Assembly: GCF_023540835.1 (NCBI RefSeq)
Contig: NZ_JALKCU010000004.1
Coordinates: 91,050 to 155,049, forward strand
From: Marivivens geojensis
Lineage (GTDB): Bacteria; Pseudomonadota; Alphaproteobacteria; Rhodobacterales; Rhodobacteraceae
Reading direction: 5' to 3'
Length of the DNA stretch: 64,000 nt
In this document: positions 35,184-43,632 of the stretch, in pieces
Layout of the letters: each line of letters opens with the position of its first letter
How positions within the stretch are numbered: position 1 is the stretch's first letter
Program-made: the position numbers and the translations under genes
The notes under the pieces: model-generated
Databases searched by the model: none
What the model saw: the letters and a program-made list of their open reading frames with translations, nothing else
What the model was told of the DNA's origin: nothing

Positions 35184-36167
35184 TTAAGCCACCTGAGTGG
35201 GGCCGGGGTGATTGGTCAAAAATGTGTCTAGTTCGTTAGGGTAGGGCATGGCGGGCGCACATCCCGGTTTGCCGACTACGATAGCTGCGCATGCAGATCC
35301 GCGCAGAAGTGCCGTATGCAGGTCGTGCCCGTCCGCGATTGAGGTCAAAAACCCAGCCATAAAGCTGTCGCCGGCACCAGTAGGTTTGACGGCGTCTACG
35401 GTATATACGCCTGTGCGCAGTTCAACGCCCTTATGGCATGTCACTGCCCCGTGTTCGCCCATTTTGTAAACAACGATCTGCGCCGAAGTCGAAGCGAGCC
35501 GTCGCGCCATATCGAGGCCTGCATCTTTGCTGCCAGCCATAAACCCGAACTCATCATCGTTACCGATGATCACATCAGACATAGTCCCTGCACGCGAAAG
35601 GACGTCTTCGGCGACTTTTGCACTGAGCCAACTGTAGGGGCGATAATCGACGTCAAAGATGATTGGCAAGCCAGCGGCTCGCGCCAACTCAAAAGCTCGA
35701 AACGCAGCCGAGCGTGACGGTTCAGCGGCAAAAACGGTGCCTGCGGCGATCAACGCTCCAAATTGGGAATAGTTCACGGCCTCAACGTCTGCGACCGTCA
35801 TTTCAAAGTCCGCAGCACCGTTCCGGTAGATCACGGATTGATGACTCTCAAGGCGGGTTTCATACACGGCCAATGAGTTGCGGGCTTCACCACCTTGGGG
35901 GATCACGTACTCGCAGCCGACCCCATAGTGTTTGAGTTTGCCAACACAGAACCGACCAACAGCATCATCAGAGACCCGTGTGACAAGTGATGCCTTGCCG
36001 CCCAGTTTTACAATGCCAGCCGCAATGTTGGCTGATGATCCGCCCATATCAGCGTTAAAGGTCGTCGCGTCCTCAATCGCGATGCCTGTGTCAGCAAAGA
36101 GGTCCATGCCGACACGGCCCAAGACGATAAAGCTATTGCGCTTTATGGCGTCGAAAATCTCCATCAA
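35184..36167 (-). CDS. PfkB-family kinase, IolC-like (no DUF2090)
   Basis: A 327-aa PfkB carbohydrate kinase. MGGSSANIAAGIVKLGGKASLVTRV gives the N-terminal signature and PTGAGDSFMAGF the C-terminal anion hole with the catalytic Asp. It resembles the kinase half of IolC (VLGRVGMDLFA start) but lacks the aldolase fusion, consistent with the separate iolJ-like gene two positions downstream. First gene of the leftward operon, facing the operator at 36249. Confidence 0.85.
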   Translation of the reverse strand: MMEIFDAIKRNSFIVLGRVGMDLFADTGIAIEDATTFNADMGGSSANIAAGIVKLGGKASLVTRVSDDAVGRFCVGKLKHYGVGCEYVIPQGGEARNSLAVYETRLESHQSVIYRNGAADFEMTVADVEAVNYSQFGALIAAGTVFAAEPSRSAAFRAFELARAAGLPIIFDVDYRPYSWLSAKVAEDVLSRAGTMSDVIIGNDDEFGFMAGSKDAGLDMARRLASTSAQIVVYKMGEHGAVTCHKGVELRTGVYTVDAVKPTGAGDSFMAGFLTSIADGHDLHTALLRGSACAAIVVGKPGCAPAMPYPNELDTFLTNHPGPTQVA

Positions 36168-36248
36168 TCAGCCAACCTCTTTTTATGCTCATCCATGCAG
36201 CAAAGCGTGTTTGCTGCTTGCGCGACTCTGAACGGGAGGATACGAATA

Positions 36249-36264
36249 TTGCAAGCGGTTGCAA
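36249..36264. promoter_or_regulatory. LacI operator TTGCAA-N4-TTGCAA in the divergent iol2 promoter
   Basis: TTGCAAGCGGTTGCAA has the standard LacI/GalR architecture with a central CG. It lies between the divergent kinase and dehydrogenase genes. The same box, with ACGA in the centre, stands in front of the LacI gene ending at 39440. Confidence 0.82.
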
Positions 36265-36286
36265 ACTGATTTTACGGGAGGGGCTG

Positions 36287-37384
36287 ATGACCCAAATCGG
36301 GATAGGCATCATCGGTGGCGGATACATGGGCAAGGCACATGCGGTTGCCATGTCTGCCGTTGGTGCGGTGTTCAACACGACCCTTCGTCCGCGGCTTGAG
36401 ATGGTCTGTGCCAGTTCCAAATCATCTGCAGAGGCATATCGTACGGCCTATGGATTTGCGCGTGGTACCGATGACTGGCGCGAGTTGGTCAACGATCCGA
36501 AGGTCGAAGCCATCGTCATCGCATCTCCGCAGGCGACACACCGCGCTATTGCAGAGGCGGCCTTTGCGCTCAACAAACCCGTGTTCTGTGAGAAGCCGCT
36601 GGGTGCCTCTCTCGATGATAGCCGCGCTATGGTTGCCGCTGCCAAGGGGCAGGTGAGCATGGTCGGTTTTAACTACATTCGGACGCCTGCCAGTCAATTC
36701 GCGCGCCAGCTCATCGCAGCAGGCGCGATTGGCGATGTCGTTTGGTTTCGCGGTGAACACACAGAAGATTTTTTGGCGGATCCTGATGCGCCCGCAAATT
36801 GGCGGACCCAAGGAGATGCTAATGGAACGATGGGAGATCTCGCTCCTCATATGATCAATGGCGCCTTAGCTCTTATCGGCCCTATTAAGTCAGTAATTGC
36901 AGAGGTCGAAACGGTGCACAACAATCGCCCCGGTGGGATCGTGACCAATGATGATCACGGGCAACTGATGTGCCGGTTTGCCAATGGGGCGATGGGGCAG
37001 ATGTATTTCAGCCGCGTCGCACATGGTCGAAAGATGGGTTACGCCTATGAGGTCACAGGGACGAAGGGTGCAATTCGCTTTGACCAAGAAGATCAGAACG
37101 CGATCTGGCTCTATTCGATGGATGAACCCGAAGCGACGCGCGGTTTCCGCAAAATCCTAACGGGTCCAGCGCATCCCGATTATCTGCCGTTCTGTCAGGG
37201 TCCGGGCCATGGCACTGGCTATCAGGATCAAATCATCATCGAAGCCCGTGACTTTTTACGGGCCATTGAAACCCGTACCCCCGTATGGCCGACCTTTGAG
37301 GATGGCATGGAGGTGAACCAAGTGATTGAAGCGTCGATGGTATCATCGCGCAGCAAGGCTTGGGTTGAAGTATCGTCTGTCTGA
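36287..37384 (+). CDS. Gfo/Idh/MocA-family dehydrogenase
   Basis: A 365-aa NAD(P)-dependent oxidoreductase. Rossmann motif GGGYMG at 9-14, the family Lys in EKPLGASLDD, and the active-site LAPHMINGAL segment. The ATG at 36287 follows GGGAGGGG; the longer ORF start at 36185 lies before the operator. It is first in a rightward operon with an iolE-like gene and a second Gfo/Idh gene. Probably oxidises or reduces a cyclitol or sugar ketone; exact substrate unknown. Confidence 0.85.
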   Translation: MTQIGIGIIGGGYMGKAHAVAMSAVGAVFNTTLRPRLEMVCASSKSSAEAYRTAYGFARGTDDWRELVNDPKVEAIVIASPQATHRAIAEAAFALNKPVFCEKPLGASLDDSRAMVAAAKGQVSMVGFNYIRTPASQFARQLIAAGAIGDVVWFRGEHTEDFLADPDAPANWRTQGDANGTMGDLAPHMINGALALIGPIKSVIAEVETVHNNRPGGIVTNDDHGQLMCRFANGAMGQMYFSRVAHGRKMGYAYEVTGTKGAIRFDQEDQNAIWLYSMDEPEATRGFRKILTGPAHPDYLPFCQGPGHGTGYQDQIIIEARDFLRAIETRTPVWPTFEDGMEVNQVIEASMVSSRSKAWVEVSSV

Positions 37385-37407
37385 TTGCGTTTGAAAGGCG
37401 CCAGTAA

Positions 37408-38298
37408 ATGACCATCAAAATCGCAAACGCCCCGTGTTCATGGGGTATCGAATTCGCTAGTGACCCGTCCTATCCATCGTGGCAATCCGTTTTGGATCAG
37501 TGCGCAGGTGCGGGATATAAAGGGATCGAACTTGGCCCGATTGGCTACATGCCAGAAGACCCTGCAGTCCTCGCCCCAGCCCTGGCCGAGCGCGACCTTG
37601 AGATCGTCGGGGGCGTTGTGTTCCGGCCCTTCCATGATCCGGCGAAATGGGACGAGGTTATGGATGCCAGTGTCCGAACCTGTAAGGCTCTCGTTGCACA
37701 TGGTGCCAAACACCTCGTTCTGATCGACAGTATTTCGCCGCGTCGTGCGGCGACTGCAGGCCGTGCGAGCGAAGCCGAGCAAATGGACGCGGATGAATGG
37801 CGGGCTTTTCGGGATCGGATCGCGACAATCGCGAAAATGGGAACCGAAGAATATGGTCTGACGGCGAGCATTCACGCCCATGCCGCGGGCTTTATCGACT
37901 TTGAACCAGAGCTCGAGCGGCTATTGGATGAAGTGGATGAAAGCGTGCTTAAGATCTGCTTTGACACGGGCCATCATTCCTATGCCGGCTTTGATCCGGT
38001 CGCATTTATGAAGCGTCATATCGGCCGTATCTCGTACATGCATTTTAAGGACATCAATCCAGTCGTTAAGGCTGACGTTGTTGCCAATCGTACAGACTTT
38101 TACAAAGCTTGCGGTCAGGGCATTTTCTGTAACCTCGGTCAGGGTGATGTGGATTTTCCTGCCGTTCGTCAGGTTCTTCTCGATGCAGGGTTCGAGGGGT
38201 GGTGCACCGTTGAGCAGGACTGCGACCCATCGATGCCAGGCACGCCGCTAGAGGATGCCCGCGCAAATCGTAACTACCTTCAATCCATCGGCTTTTGA
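37408..38298 (+). CDS. IolE/MocC-like TIM-barrel dehydratase or isomerase
   Basis: A 296-aa AP-endonuclease-2-fold barrel. The N-terminus ANAPCSWGIEF matches inosose dehydratases; IHAHAAGFID, CFDTGHHSYAGFDP, YMHFKDINP and CTVEQDCD provide metal ligands. It is distinct from the IolE at 30315 and most like the shorter-start subgroup of inosose dehydratases that includes MocC. It lies between two dehydrogenases, consistent with dehydration of a keto-cyclitol. Confidence 0.8.
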   Translation: MTIKIANAPCSWGIEFASDPSYPSWQSVLDQCAGAGYKGIELGPIGYMPEDPAVLAPALAERDLEIVGGVVFRPFHDPAKWDEVMDASVRTCKALVAHGAKHLVLIDSISPRRAATAGRASEAEQMDADEWRAFRDRIATIAKMGTEEYGLTASIHAHAAGFIDFEPELERLLDEVDESVLKICFDTGHHSYAGFDPVAFMKRHIGRISYMHFKDINPVVKADVVANRTDFYKACGQGIFCNLGQGDVDFPAVRQVLLDAGFEGWCTVEQDCDPSMPGTPLEDARANRNYLQSIGF

Positions 38299-38309
38299 GG
38301 AGACCGAAC

Positions 38310-39443
38310 ATGGCAAAGTTAAAATGGGGCATGATCGGCGGCGGTGAGGGCAGCCAGATTGGACCAGCGCACCGCTTGGGTGCTCAGGCTGATGGGCGCT
38401 TTGAATTTGTCGCGGGGGCATTGGATCACCGTGCTGATGTAGGTCGCGAATATGCGCAACGGCTTGGTATTTCGGCAGATCGTGCTTATGGCGATTGGCA
38501 AGAGATGCTGGCTGGTGAGAAAGACCGCGACGATCGTGTCGATCTCGTTACTGTTGCAACCCCGAATGCCACGCACTTTGAAATTACAAAGGCGTTTCTC
38601 GAGGCAGGGTTCAATGTGCTTTGTGAAAAGCCGATGACGATGACCGTTGAAGAAGGCGAAGATATCGTTCGTATCGCCGAAAAGACGGGCAAAATCTGTG
38701 CGGTGAACTATTGCTATTCAGCCTATCCCATGGTGCGTCAGGCCCGTGCGATGGTGCGCGCAGGTGAGATTGGAAAAGTGCGTTTGGTTGTCACTAACTT
38801 TAGTCACGGGCACCATGGCGATGCGACTGATGCCGATAACCCGCGTGTGCGCTGGCGGTACGATCCGGCTATGGCGGGTGTTTCAGGCCAGTTCGCGGAC
38901 TGCGGTATTCATGCGCTTCACATGGCGACGTTTATTGCTGATGACACGGTCGAAAAATTATCGGCGGACTTTGCCTCTACGATACCAAGCCGCGTTCTAG
39001 AAGATGATGCGATGGTCAATTTCCGCATGGCAGGGGGCACAGTCGGACGACTTTGGACATCGTCGGTGGCGATTGGGCGTCAACACGGGTTCGATATCCA
39101 AGTCTTTGGCGAAACAGGTGGTTTGCGGTGGGCGTCTGAGCAACCGAACCAATTGATCTACACTCCTGTAGGTGGACGGACACAGATCATTGAAAAAGGT
39201 GAAGCCGGTCTGCATGAGGACGCGCAGCGCCTGTCTCGTGTGGCGATTGCACACCCCGAGGGTTTCCCATTGGCCGTTGCTAACATCTATTGTGATCTCG
39301 CGGACACAATCGGCGGCGAAACCCGTGACGGTTTGCCAAATGCGGAAGATGGTGTGCGGTCGATGGCAGCGGTTCACACTGCTGTGGCATCTGCCAAGAA
39401 AGACGGCGCGTGGATGGATGCCCGTCCGCCTATGTTCCGTTAA
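38310..39443 (+). CDS. Gfo/Idh/MocA-family dehydrogenase, longer type
   Basis: A 377-aa oxidoreductase. Rossmann motif GGGEGSQIG (10-18), catalytic-type Lys in CEKPMTMTVEEG, and the FADCGIHALHMA active-site segment. It belongs to the longer Gfo/Idh subgroup with ANYCYSAYP-like substrate loops, seen in inositol and scyllo-inosose operons. The ATG at 38310 follows TGAGGAGA. Its stop codon overlaps that of the convergent LacI gene in TTAA. Confidence 0.85.
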   Translation: MAKLKWGMIGGGEGSQIGPAHRLGAQADGRFEFVAGALDHRADVGREYAQRLGISADRAYGDWQEMLAGEKDRDDRVDLVTVATPNATHFEITKAFLEAGFNVLCEKPMTMTVEEGEDIVRIAEKTGKICAVNYCYSAYPMVRQARAMVRAGEIGKVRLVVTNFSHGHHGDATDADNPRVRWRYDPAMAGVSGQFADCGIHALHMATFIADDTVEKLSADFASTIPSRVLEDDAMVNFRMAGGTVGRLWTSSVAIGRQHGFDIQVFGETGGLRWASEQPNQLIYTPVGGRTQIIEKGEAGLHEDAQRLSRVAIAHPEGFPLAVANIYCDLADTIGGETRDGLPNAEDGVRSMAAVHTAVASAKKDGAWMDARPPMFR

Positions 39444-40444
39444 CGGCTTTGGATCGGACGCAGTGTTTTGCGTTCGACCACGTGGCAAGGGAATAGCCGT
39501 GCCTCTGGGTAGCGGTCAGGGTTTTCGAGCATGGCCACCATCAATTCGACCGATGATGCAATAATCTGCGCGATCGGTTGATGGATGGTGGTCAGCGCTA
39601 TGTTCTCCCAACCTGCCATTTCCATGTTGTTAAAGCCGATGAGCCCGACATCGTTTGGCACATTTTTCCCGAGGTCCTGAAGACCACTTAGGATTCCGAC
39701 AGATAAGACGTCATCGCCCCCGAAATATGCTTCTGCTAACCCAAATTCAGCAAGCCGTAGAATTTCAGCTCGTCCCGCATGAAATGAATAGGCCGAGGCA
39801 AAGCTGTAGCTGAATGTGACGTCTGGATGGAGCGCCAATTCGGCTTGAAACCCTTCCAGTCGATCCAAGGTAGAGGTAGCCCGTTTCGGCCCCCCGAGAA
39901 AGGCAATAGACTTATAGCCACGCGATATTAATTCGCGTGCCGCCATACGCCCGGCAGCCACGTTGTCGATGCCCACCACATGCACGTCGGGGCTTGTCGC
40001 GTGACGTCCGAAGGTGTTGACGACGGGGATATTCTTATCTCGAAACGCTTTCGAAAATTCTGGGGGTAGGGTCGAAGAGGCCACCATCACGCCATCGACC
40101 GAATACTGTTGCAGCATCCGCACCGAGCTTTCGGGGTCTGTTTCATTGCTCAGGTTAACGAGAAGCGGTCGCAGGCCGCAGTCTTGTAAGGCGCGGGTGA
40201 AACGATCAAAAACTTCGAGAAAAACAGGATTATAAAAATTGTCAGAAACCAACCCGATCAACTTTGTTCGACGGGTTGTGAGGCTTCGTGCGATAAAGTT
40301 GGGACTATAGCCCAACTCGGCCGCCGCTTTTTCAACTTTCTTACGCATTTTATCTGACACAGAGGCACCATCGGTAAAAGTGCGTGATACCGCAGAGGTC
40401 GATACGCCAGCTCGCAGAGCAACGTCCTTTAACGTGGGAGTCAT
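39440..40444 (-). CDS. LacI-family regulator of the second inositol-like cluster
   Basis: A 334-aa LacI repressor. Helix-turn-helix LKDVALRAGVSTSAVSRTFTDG at 4-25, then a typical periplasmic-binding core with DNVAAGRMAARELISRGYKSIAFLGG. Unlike the two regulators upstream it belongs to the classical VSRTF group, matching a classical TTGCAAACGATTGCAA operator 78 bases before its start. The same box sits at 36249 between the two divergent operons, so it very likely controls both and itself. Confidence 0.9.
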   Translation of the reverse strand: MTPTLKDVALRAGVSTSAVSRTFTDGASVSDKMRKKVEKAAAELGYSPNFIARSLTTRRTKLIGLVSDNFYNPVFLEVFDRFTRALQDCGLRPLLVNLSNETDPESSVRMLQQYSVDGVMVASSTLPPEFSKAFRDKNIPVVNTFGRHATSPDVHVVGIDNVAAGRMAARELISRGYKSIAFLGGPKRATSTLDRLEGFQAELALHPDVTFSYSFASAYSFHAGRAEILRLAEFGLAEAYFGGDDVLSVGILSGLQDLGKNVPNDVGLIGFNNMEMAGWENIALTTIHQPIAQIIASSVELMVAMLENPDRYPEARLFPCHVVERKTLRPIQSR

Positions 40445-40765
40445 GCGTCGCAGTCCTCAGTAGTTTCTCGTGAATCCAACTTACACAACTCGGATGCACG
40501 GCTCAGTATAAAAGTGAAATCTTGCAAACGATTGCAAGCATATTTCTATGCTGAGATGTGCTCGTTGCCGTTATGAGGGGAGAGCTGAATGAGAAGGCTG
40601 GTTCGTTGTCAGGCTACCGTGATCAGATCAAGAGAGTGTTGGACATTTTGATCGACGGGGTTTTGAACTAGAATTTTATTTTATAATCAATGTTATGTTA
40701 ATAAATAGATAGTTGAGCACAGTGCCGACCCAGTAATCTGTCTCCTTATCTTTGTTTCAATCCAT
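40445..40765. other. Intergenic stretch with the LacI operator, no convincing gene
   Basis: TTGCAAACGATTGCAA at 40522-40537 (extended by one base pair each side) is the LacI operator. Further right the DNA is AT-rich. A 32-codon ORF at 40573-40671 (GYRDQIKRVLDILIDGVLN end) may be a gene fragment but cannot be assigned. This marks the border from the inositol region to the insertion-rich scar. Confidence 0.6.
40522..40537. promoter_or_regulatory. LacI operator in front of the regulator gene
   Basis: TTGCAAACGATTGCAA, flanked symmetrically by C and G, matches the box at 36249 in both arms and central CG. Its place before the regulator gene implies autoregulation. Confidence 0.82.
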
Positions 40766-40984
40766 CTAGAGACGACTTCGAATATCCGCGCTTTCCTCTC
40801 CAAGATACCGACTTTTTATTTCGGTGCCGATAAAAAACCGGTCGTAAAAATAAGTCCGCCCGTTGCGATGCCTTTCTTCGATACTCCCCACGGCCTCTGA
40901 CTCGGCCTCGTCGAGGTGCATGCGCAATAAATCCTGATAGACAACTTGTGCAGGACGAGAGTATGAAACTGTCTTTACAACCAT
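40766..40984 (-). pseudogene. Truncated 5' fragment resembling a GSU2403-family nucleotidyltransferase
   Basis: Reading leftward from the ATG at 40984, 72 codons encode a plausible N-terminus (AQVVYQDLLRMHLDEAESE, then RNGRTYFYDRFFIGTEIKSR, YLGEESADIRSRL) and stop. The segment recalls the start of nucleotidyltransferase-fold proteins of the GSU2403 type, which run to several hundred residues, so this is a remnant. Recognition is by memory of the RNGRxYxYxRxxxGTE pattern and is moderately secure at best. Confidence 0.45.
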
Positions 40985-41059
40985 CCTTTGTGTATCAAAA
41001 ACAACATTGATACACATAAACTGAGAATAAACTGCAGAAAGCGCCACCTCAGTAAGTGC

Positions 41060-41596
41060 TTAACAAGAATGTAAGGTGCCGCTACCCGTGGGATATCTTG
41101 GATTACCATTATGGCTTTTCTCGGAGAACTTCGTATTGCGGGACCCGATGTCGCCATCCGGGCAACCTTCAATGATTTAATTGACGATGATATCGGACTG
41201 TTTGCCCAATTTGATGGCACGCTTGCTCCGCGCATTCTCATGTTCGAAAACACTCTAGACAAGCAAGTCCTCGAAGTATTTCAAACAGTTGAAGCGCCCA
41301 AATCCTATTCCGCCCTGCGAAATCCTGTGGTCAGAGTAAAGAGTGTCGAATGAATTCCTGTTCTCGTCATTAAAACCGATACCGTTGTCGATGACTGTGA
41401 AACTCTCGACAGGCGGCTGGCAGCATTAAAGTTCCTGTTGGTTCGACCGTCTTAGGAGGATATCGACGCGGCCTTTCTCGATGGATGCGGCTTCTATGGC
41501 CTGGATCGTGTTCACGATGGTTTCGACAAGCGGAGTGTAGACGTTTGTTCCGGATCAAATGTTCTCGACGGCTCGTTTGACGTTGACGTTGCTCAT
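41060..41596 (-). pseudogene. Decayed GHKL-type ATPase gene with several in-frame stops
   Basis: On the minus strand from ATG at 41596 one frame reads MSNVNVKRAVENI, stop, SGTNVYTPLVETIVNTIQAIE, then RVDILLRRSNQQEL, stop, then SFTVIDNGIGFNDENRNSFD and ISQGGIGFGRFNCLKYFEDLLV, stop, and further homologous-looking text to about 41060. DNGIGF and GGIGFGRF are the nucleotide-binding boxes of a histidine-kinase-like (GHKL) ATPase. At least four nonsense codons break it, and there is no frameshift over most of its length. The gene is dead; such ATPases occur in stress or defence loci. Confidence 0.6.
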
Positions 41597-41805
41597 AGCC
41601 TGTCTCACTCCGAAACGCCCTGAACGGCTTCGGACAGAAAGTCAGATGTGAATAGGCTGCCCTCGCTTTCAATCTGATTGCTCAAATCGAAACTTCCTTA
41701 ATGCTTTTACAAGATTTAGTGGGTGACCAGACCCATGCACTTGGGAAAACCCCCACACAGTCGGCCCAACGAGAGAAGGGTTTCGTTTGGTCGGACGCTC
41801 TTTTG

Positions 41806-42927
41806 TCATCCAGTCCGCCTCCTCTCAGTCAGGTTCAACCAATACCTCGTATGGCGTCGCTCACCGGTTCGGCTGAGCGCACCTTTCTCGACCAGATCCT
41901 GCAGATCGCGGGTTGCGGTTGCGCGTGAGGTTCCGGTGATCTTGAGATAGTTCTCGGCGCTGAGACCACCTTTGAAACCGCCAGGGCCTTCCCGAAACAT
42001 TCGAGCGATGGCCTTGACCTGGCGTTCGTTCAACTGGTCCCTGTGACGATCGTAGAAATGTGCCTTGCTGATGAAGAAGCCGACGCGGTCGAGTGTGACC
42101 TGTTGGGCTCTCAAGACAACTTCCGCGAACCACACGAGCCAATCGGTCACTTGAAGCGTTTGTTGATGCTGCTCGAGCTGGTCGTAATATGCCTTGCGCT
42201 CCTTCTCTATGGTGCAGGCGAGCGAGATGAGGCTCGGCTGGCCTATATTCTGCGCCAGCGACTTTTCAGCAAGGGCGCGACCCAAGCGGCCGTTGCCGTC
42301 TTCGAATGGGTGGATGCTCTCGAAATAGAGATGGCCTAGCCCTGCGCGCGTCAGCGCTGGAAGCGGCTCTGGTCCCCCCGGCCCGGTCTTGCTGAACCAA
42401 TCCGCATATCGATCCATCTCAGGTATGACCCGCCCTGAAGGCGGCGCTTCGAAATGGATTGTTGGCCGGTCAAGGCGGCCAGAAACGATTTGCATCGCCT
42501 CGGGGTGTTGTCGGTATGCCCCGACGGTTTCCAACCGGCGGTCATGGGACAGGAGCATCCGATGCCAGCGGAAAAGCGTCTCATGGGTCAGCGGCTCTGC
42601 AAAACTGGAATAGAGGTCGACCATCATTTCCGCGACGCCCTGTTCGCGCGGTTTGGCAGGGTAGCTGTCCGGATCGAGGCCCAGATGGCGGCGCAGCGAA
42701 GACTGAACACTGAGCCGGTCAAGGATTTCACCCTCGATGGCGCTCGTCTGCATCGCTTCCTCGCTCAGCAGTTCGATGCGGAGTTGCTCGCGCTCCGGCT
42801 GGCTGACATGATGGACTGCGCCGAGGATTTCTCCGGATGACAGGAGAAACGTCTGCTCAAACGGCTCCAGAGCGGAGGCGTCATACCGGAAATCCGGCCA
42901 ATCGGGCAGCGTCCAGTTCCAAGCCAT
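41806..42927 (-). CDS. Fic-family protein with N-terminal inhibitory motif and C-terminal winged helix
   Basis: A 373-aa Fic protein, expected to transfer AMP from ATP onto a protein target. The catalytic loop HPFEDGNGRLGR is complete at 206-217. The N-terminal inhibitory motif T-S-A-I-E-G at 61-66 fits the (S/T)xxxE(G/N) rule of self-inhibited class II Fic enzymes. Residues about 300-365 form a winged-helix DNA-binding domain (YLKITGTSRATATRDLQDLVEKG). Because inhibition is internal, no separate antitoxin is needed. A perfect 12-bp inverted repeat overlaps the start codon. Confidence 0.9.
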   Translation of the reverse strand: MAWNWTLPDWPDFRYDASALEPFEQTFLLSSGEILGAVHHVSQPEREQLRIELLSEEAMQTSAIEGEILDRLSVQSSLRRHLGLDPDSYPAKPREQGVAEMMVDLYSSFAEPLTHETLFRWHRMLLSHDRRLETVGAYRQHPEAMQIVSGRLDRPTIHFEAPPSGRVIPEMDRYADWFSKTGPGGPEPLPALTRAGLGHLYFESIHPFEDGNGRLGRALAEKSLAQNIGQPSLISLACTIEKERKAYYDQLEQHQQTLQVTDWLVWFAEVVLRAQQVTLDRVGFFISKAHFYDRHRDQLNERQVKAIARMFREGPGGFKGGLSAENYLKITGTSRATATRDLQDLVEKGALSRTGERRHTRYWLNLTERRRTG

Positions 42928-42956
42928 GAGTTATAGATATCCTTTCTATAACTCAT
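42926..42956 (-). promoter_or_regulatory. 12-bp inverted repeat enclosing the Fic ribosome site and start codon
   Basis: ATGAGTTATAGA at 42926-42937 and TCTATAACTCAT at 42945-42956 are perfect inverted copies. On the coding strand AAGGATA, the ribosome site, lies in the seven-base loop, and the start codon is in the 3' arm. It may be an operator for the protein's own winged helix or an RNA hairpin hiding the ribosome site. Confidence 0.65.
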
Positions 42957-43078
42957 ATTTAAATCATTTGTGAGGCATACAAGTCAACTCTATCGCTCAA
43001 AGGACCTGCAGGGATCGTCACGTTGTTGCCGGGAATCAAAAGAGGGGGTGCGCTACCTTGTGTCACGCGGTTATGCTT

Positions 43079-43632
43079 TTAAGACATTGGTTCCAGCGCT
43101 CGAACGCGGCGGCCAGGCTCTAACGGTATCTGGAGGCGCTCGTAAGGGCATTGCCAAGTTATTTTCACCTGACCGAATGCAGCCTGGACCAAGATTTTCT
43201 CCCGCTCCCGCGTCAGCCTGTGGCTGCCCTCGATCCTGTTGTTGAGGCCCTTGTGGGCACGGTGATCGGCATCTGGTGCCTGGCGGGCGATCGGCTTTAT
43301 GTAGCTGCGCAGTTTGTCGGTGATAACGACGCTTGGCTGGCAGAATTGAGCAATAAGCCTTGCCAGAAGCCGCTTGGCGACCTTCGCGTTGCAGCGTGTC
43401 TGAACCAAAATATCGAGCGTGTTACCATTTTCGTCGAGAGTGCGCCAAAGCCAGAGCTTCACGCCATTGATCGGGAACACAACCTCATCCATGTGCTACT
43501 TGTCGTTCGGGCGCGGTCGATCACGACGGATCCCAGCGGCAAAATGCGCACCAAACCGATTGACCCAAATGCGTATGGTTTCACGGCTGACGACCACGCC
43601 GCGCTCCGCCAAGAGATCTTCCACATCCATAC
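43079..43632 (-). pseudogene. IS6-family transposase remnant
   Basis: Leftward reading from about 43632 gives MDVEDLLAERGVVVSRETI and IWVNRFGAHFAAGIRRD, then a TAG where the family has Trp, then HMDEVVFPINGVKLWLWR, LDILVQTRCNAKVAKRLL, VVITDKLRSYIKPIA and HKGLNNRIEGSHRLTREREK, the DDE catalytic region of IS6 transposases. The N-terminus is missing where it meets the truncated IS5, and the C-terminus ends in unrelated text. No terminal repeats were found. Inactive. Confidence 0.75.

Noticed and set aside
40573..40671. 32-codon ORF in the intergenic stretch after the LacI operator
   Set aside because: Too short, weak ribosome site, no recognisable family; noted only as a possible fragment.
41111..41353. 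Plus-strand ORF of 80 codons with plausible codon use
   Set aside because: It is the antisense of the decayed GHKL ATPase frame, whose conserved nucleotide-binding boxes explain the codon pattern better.
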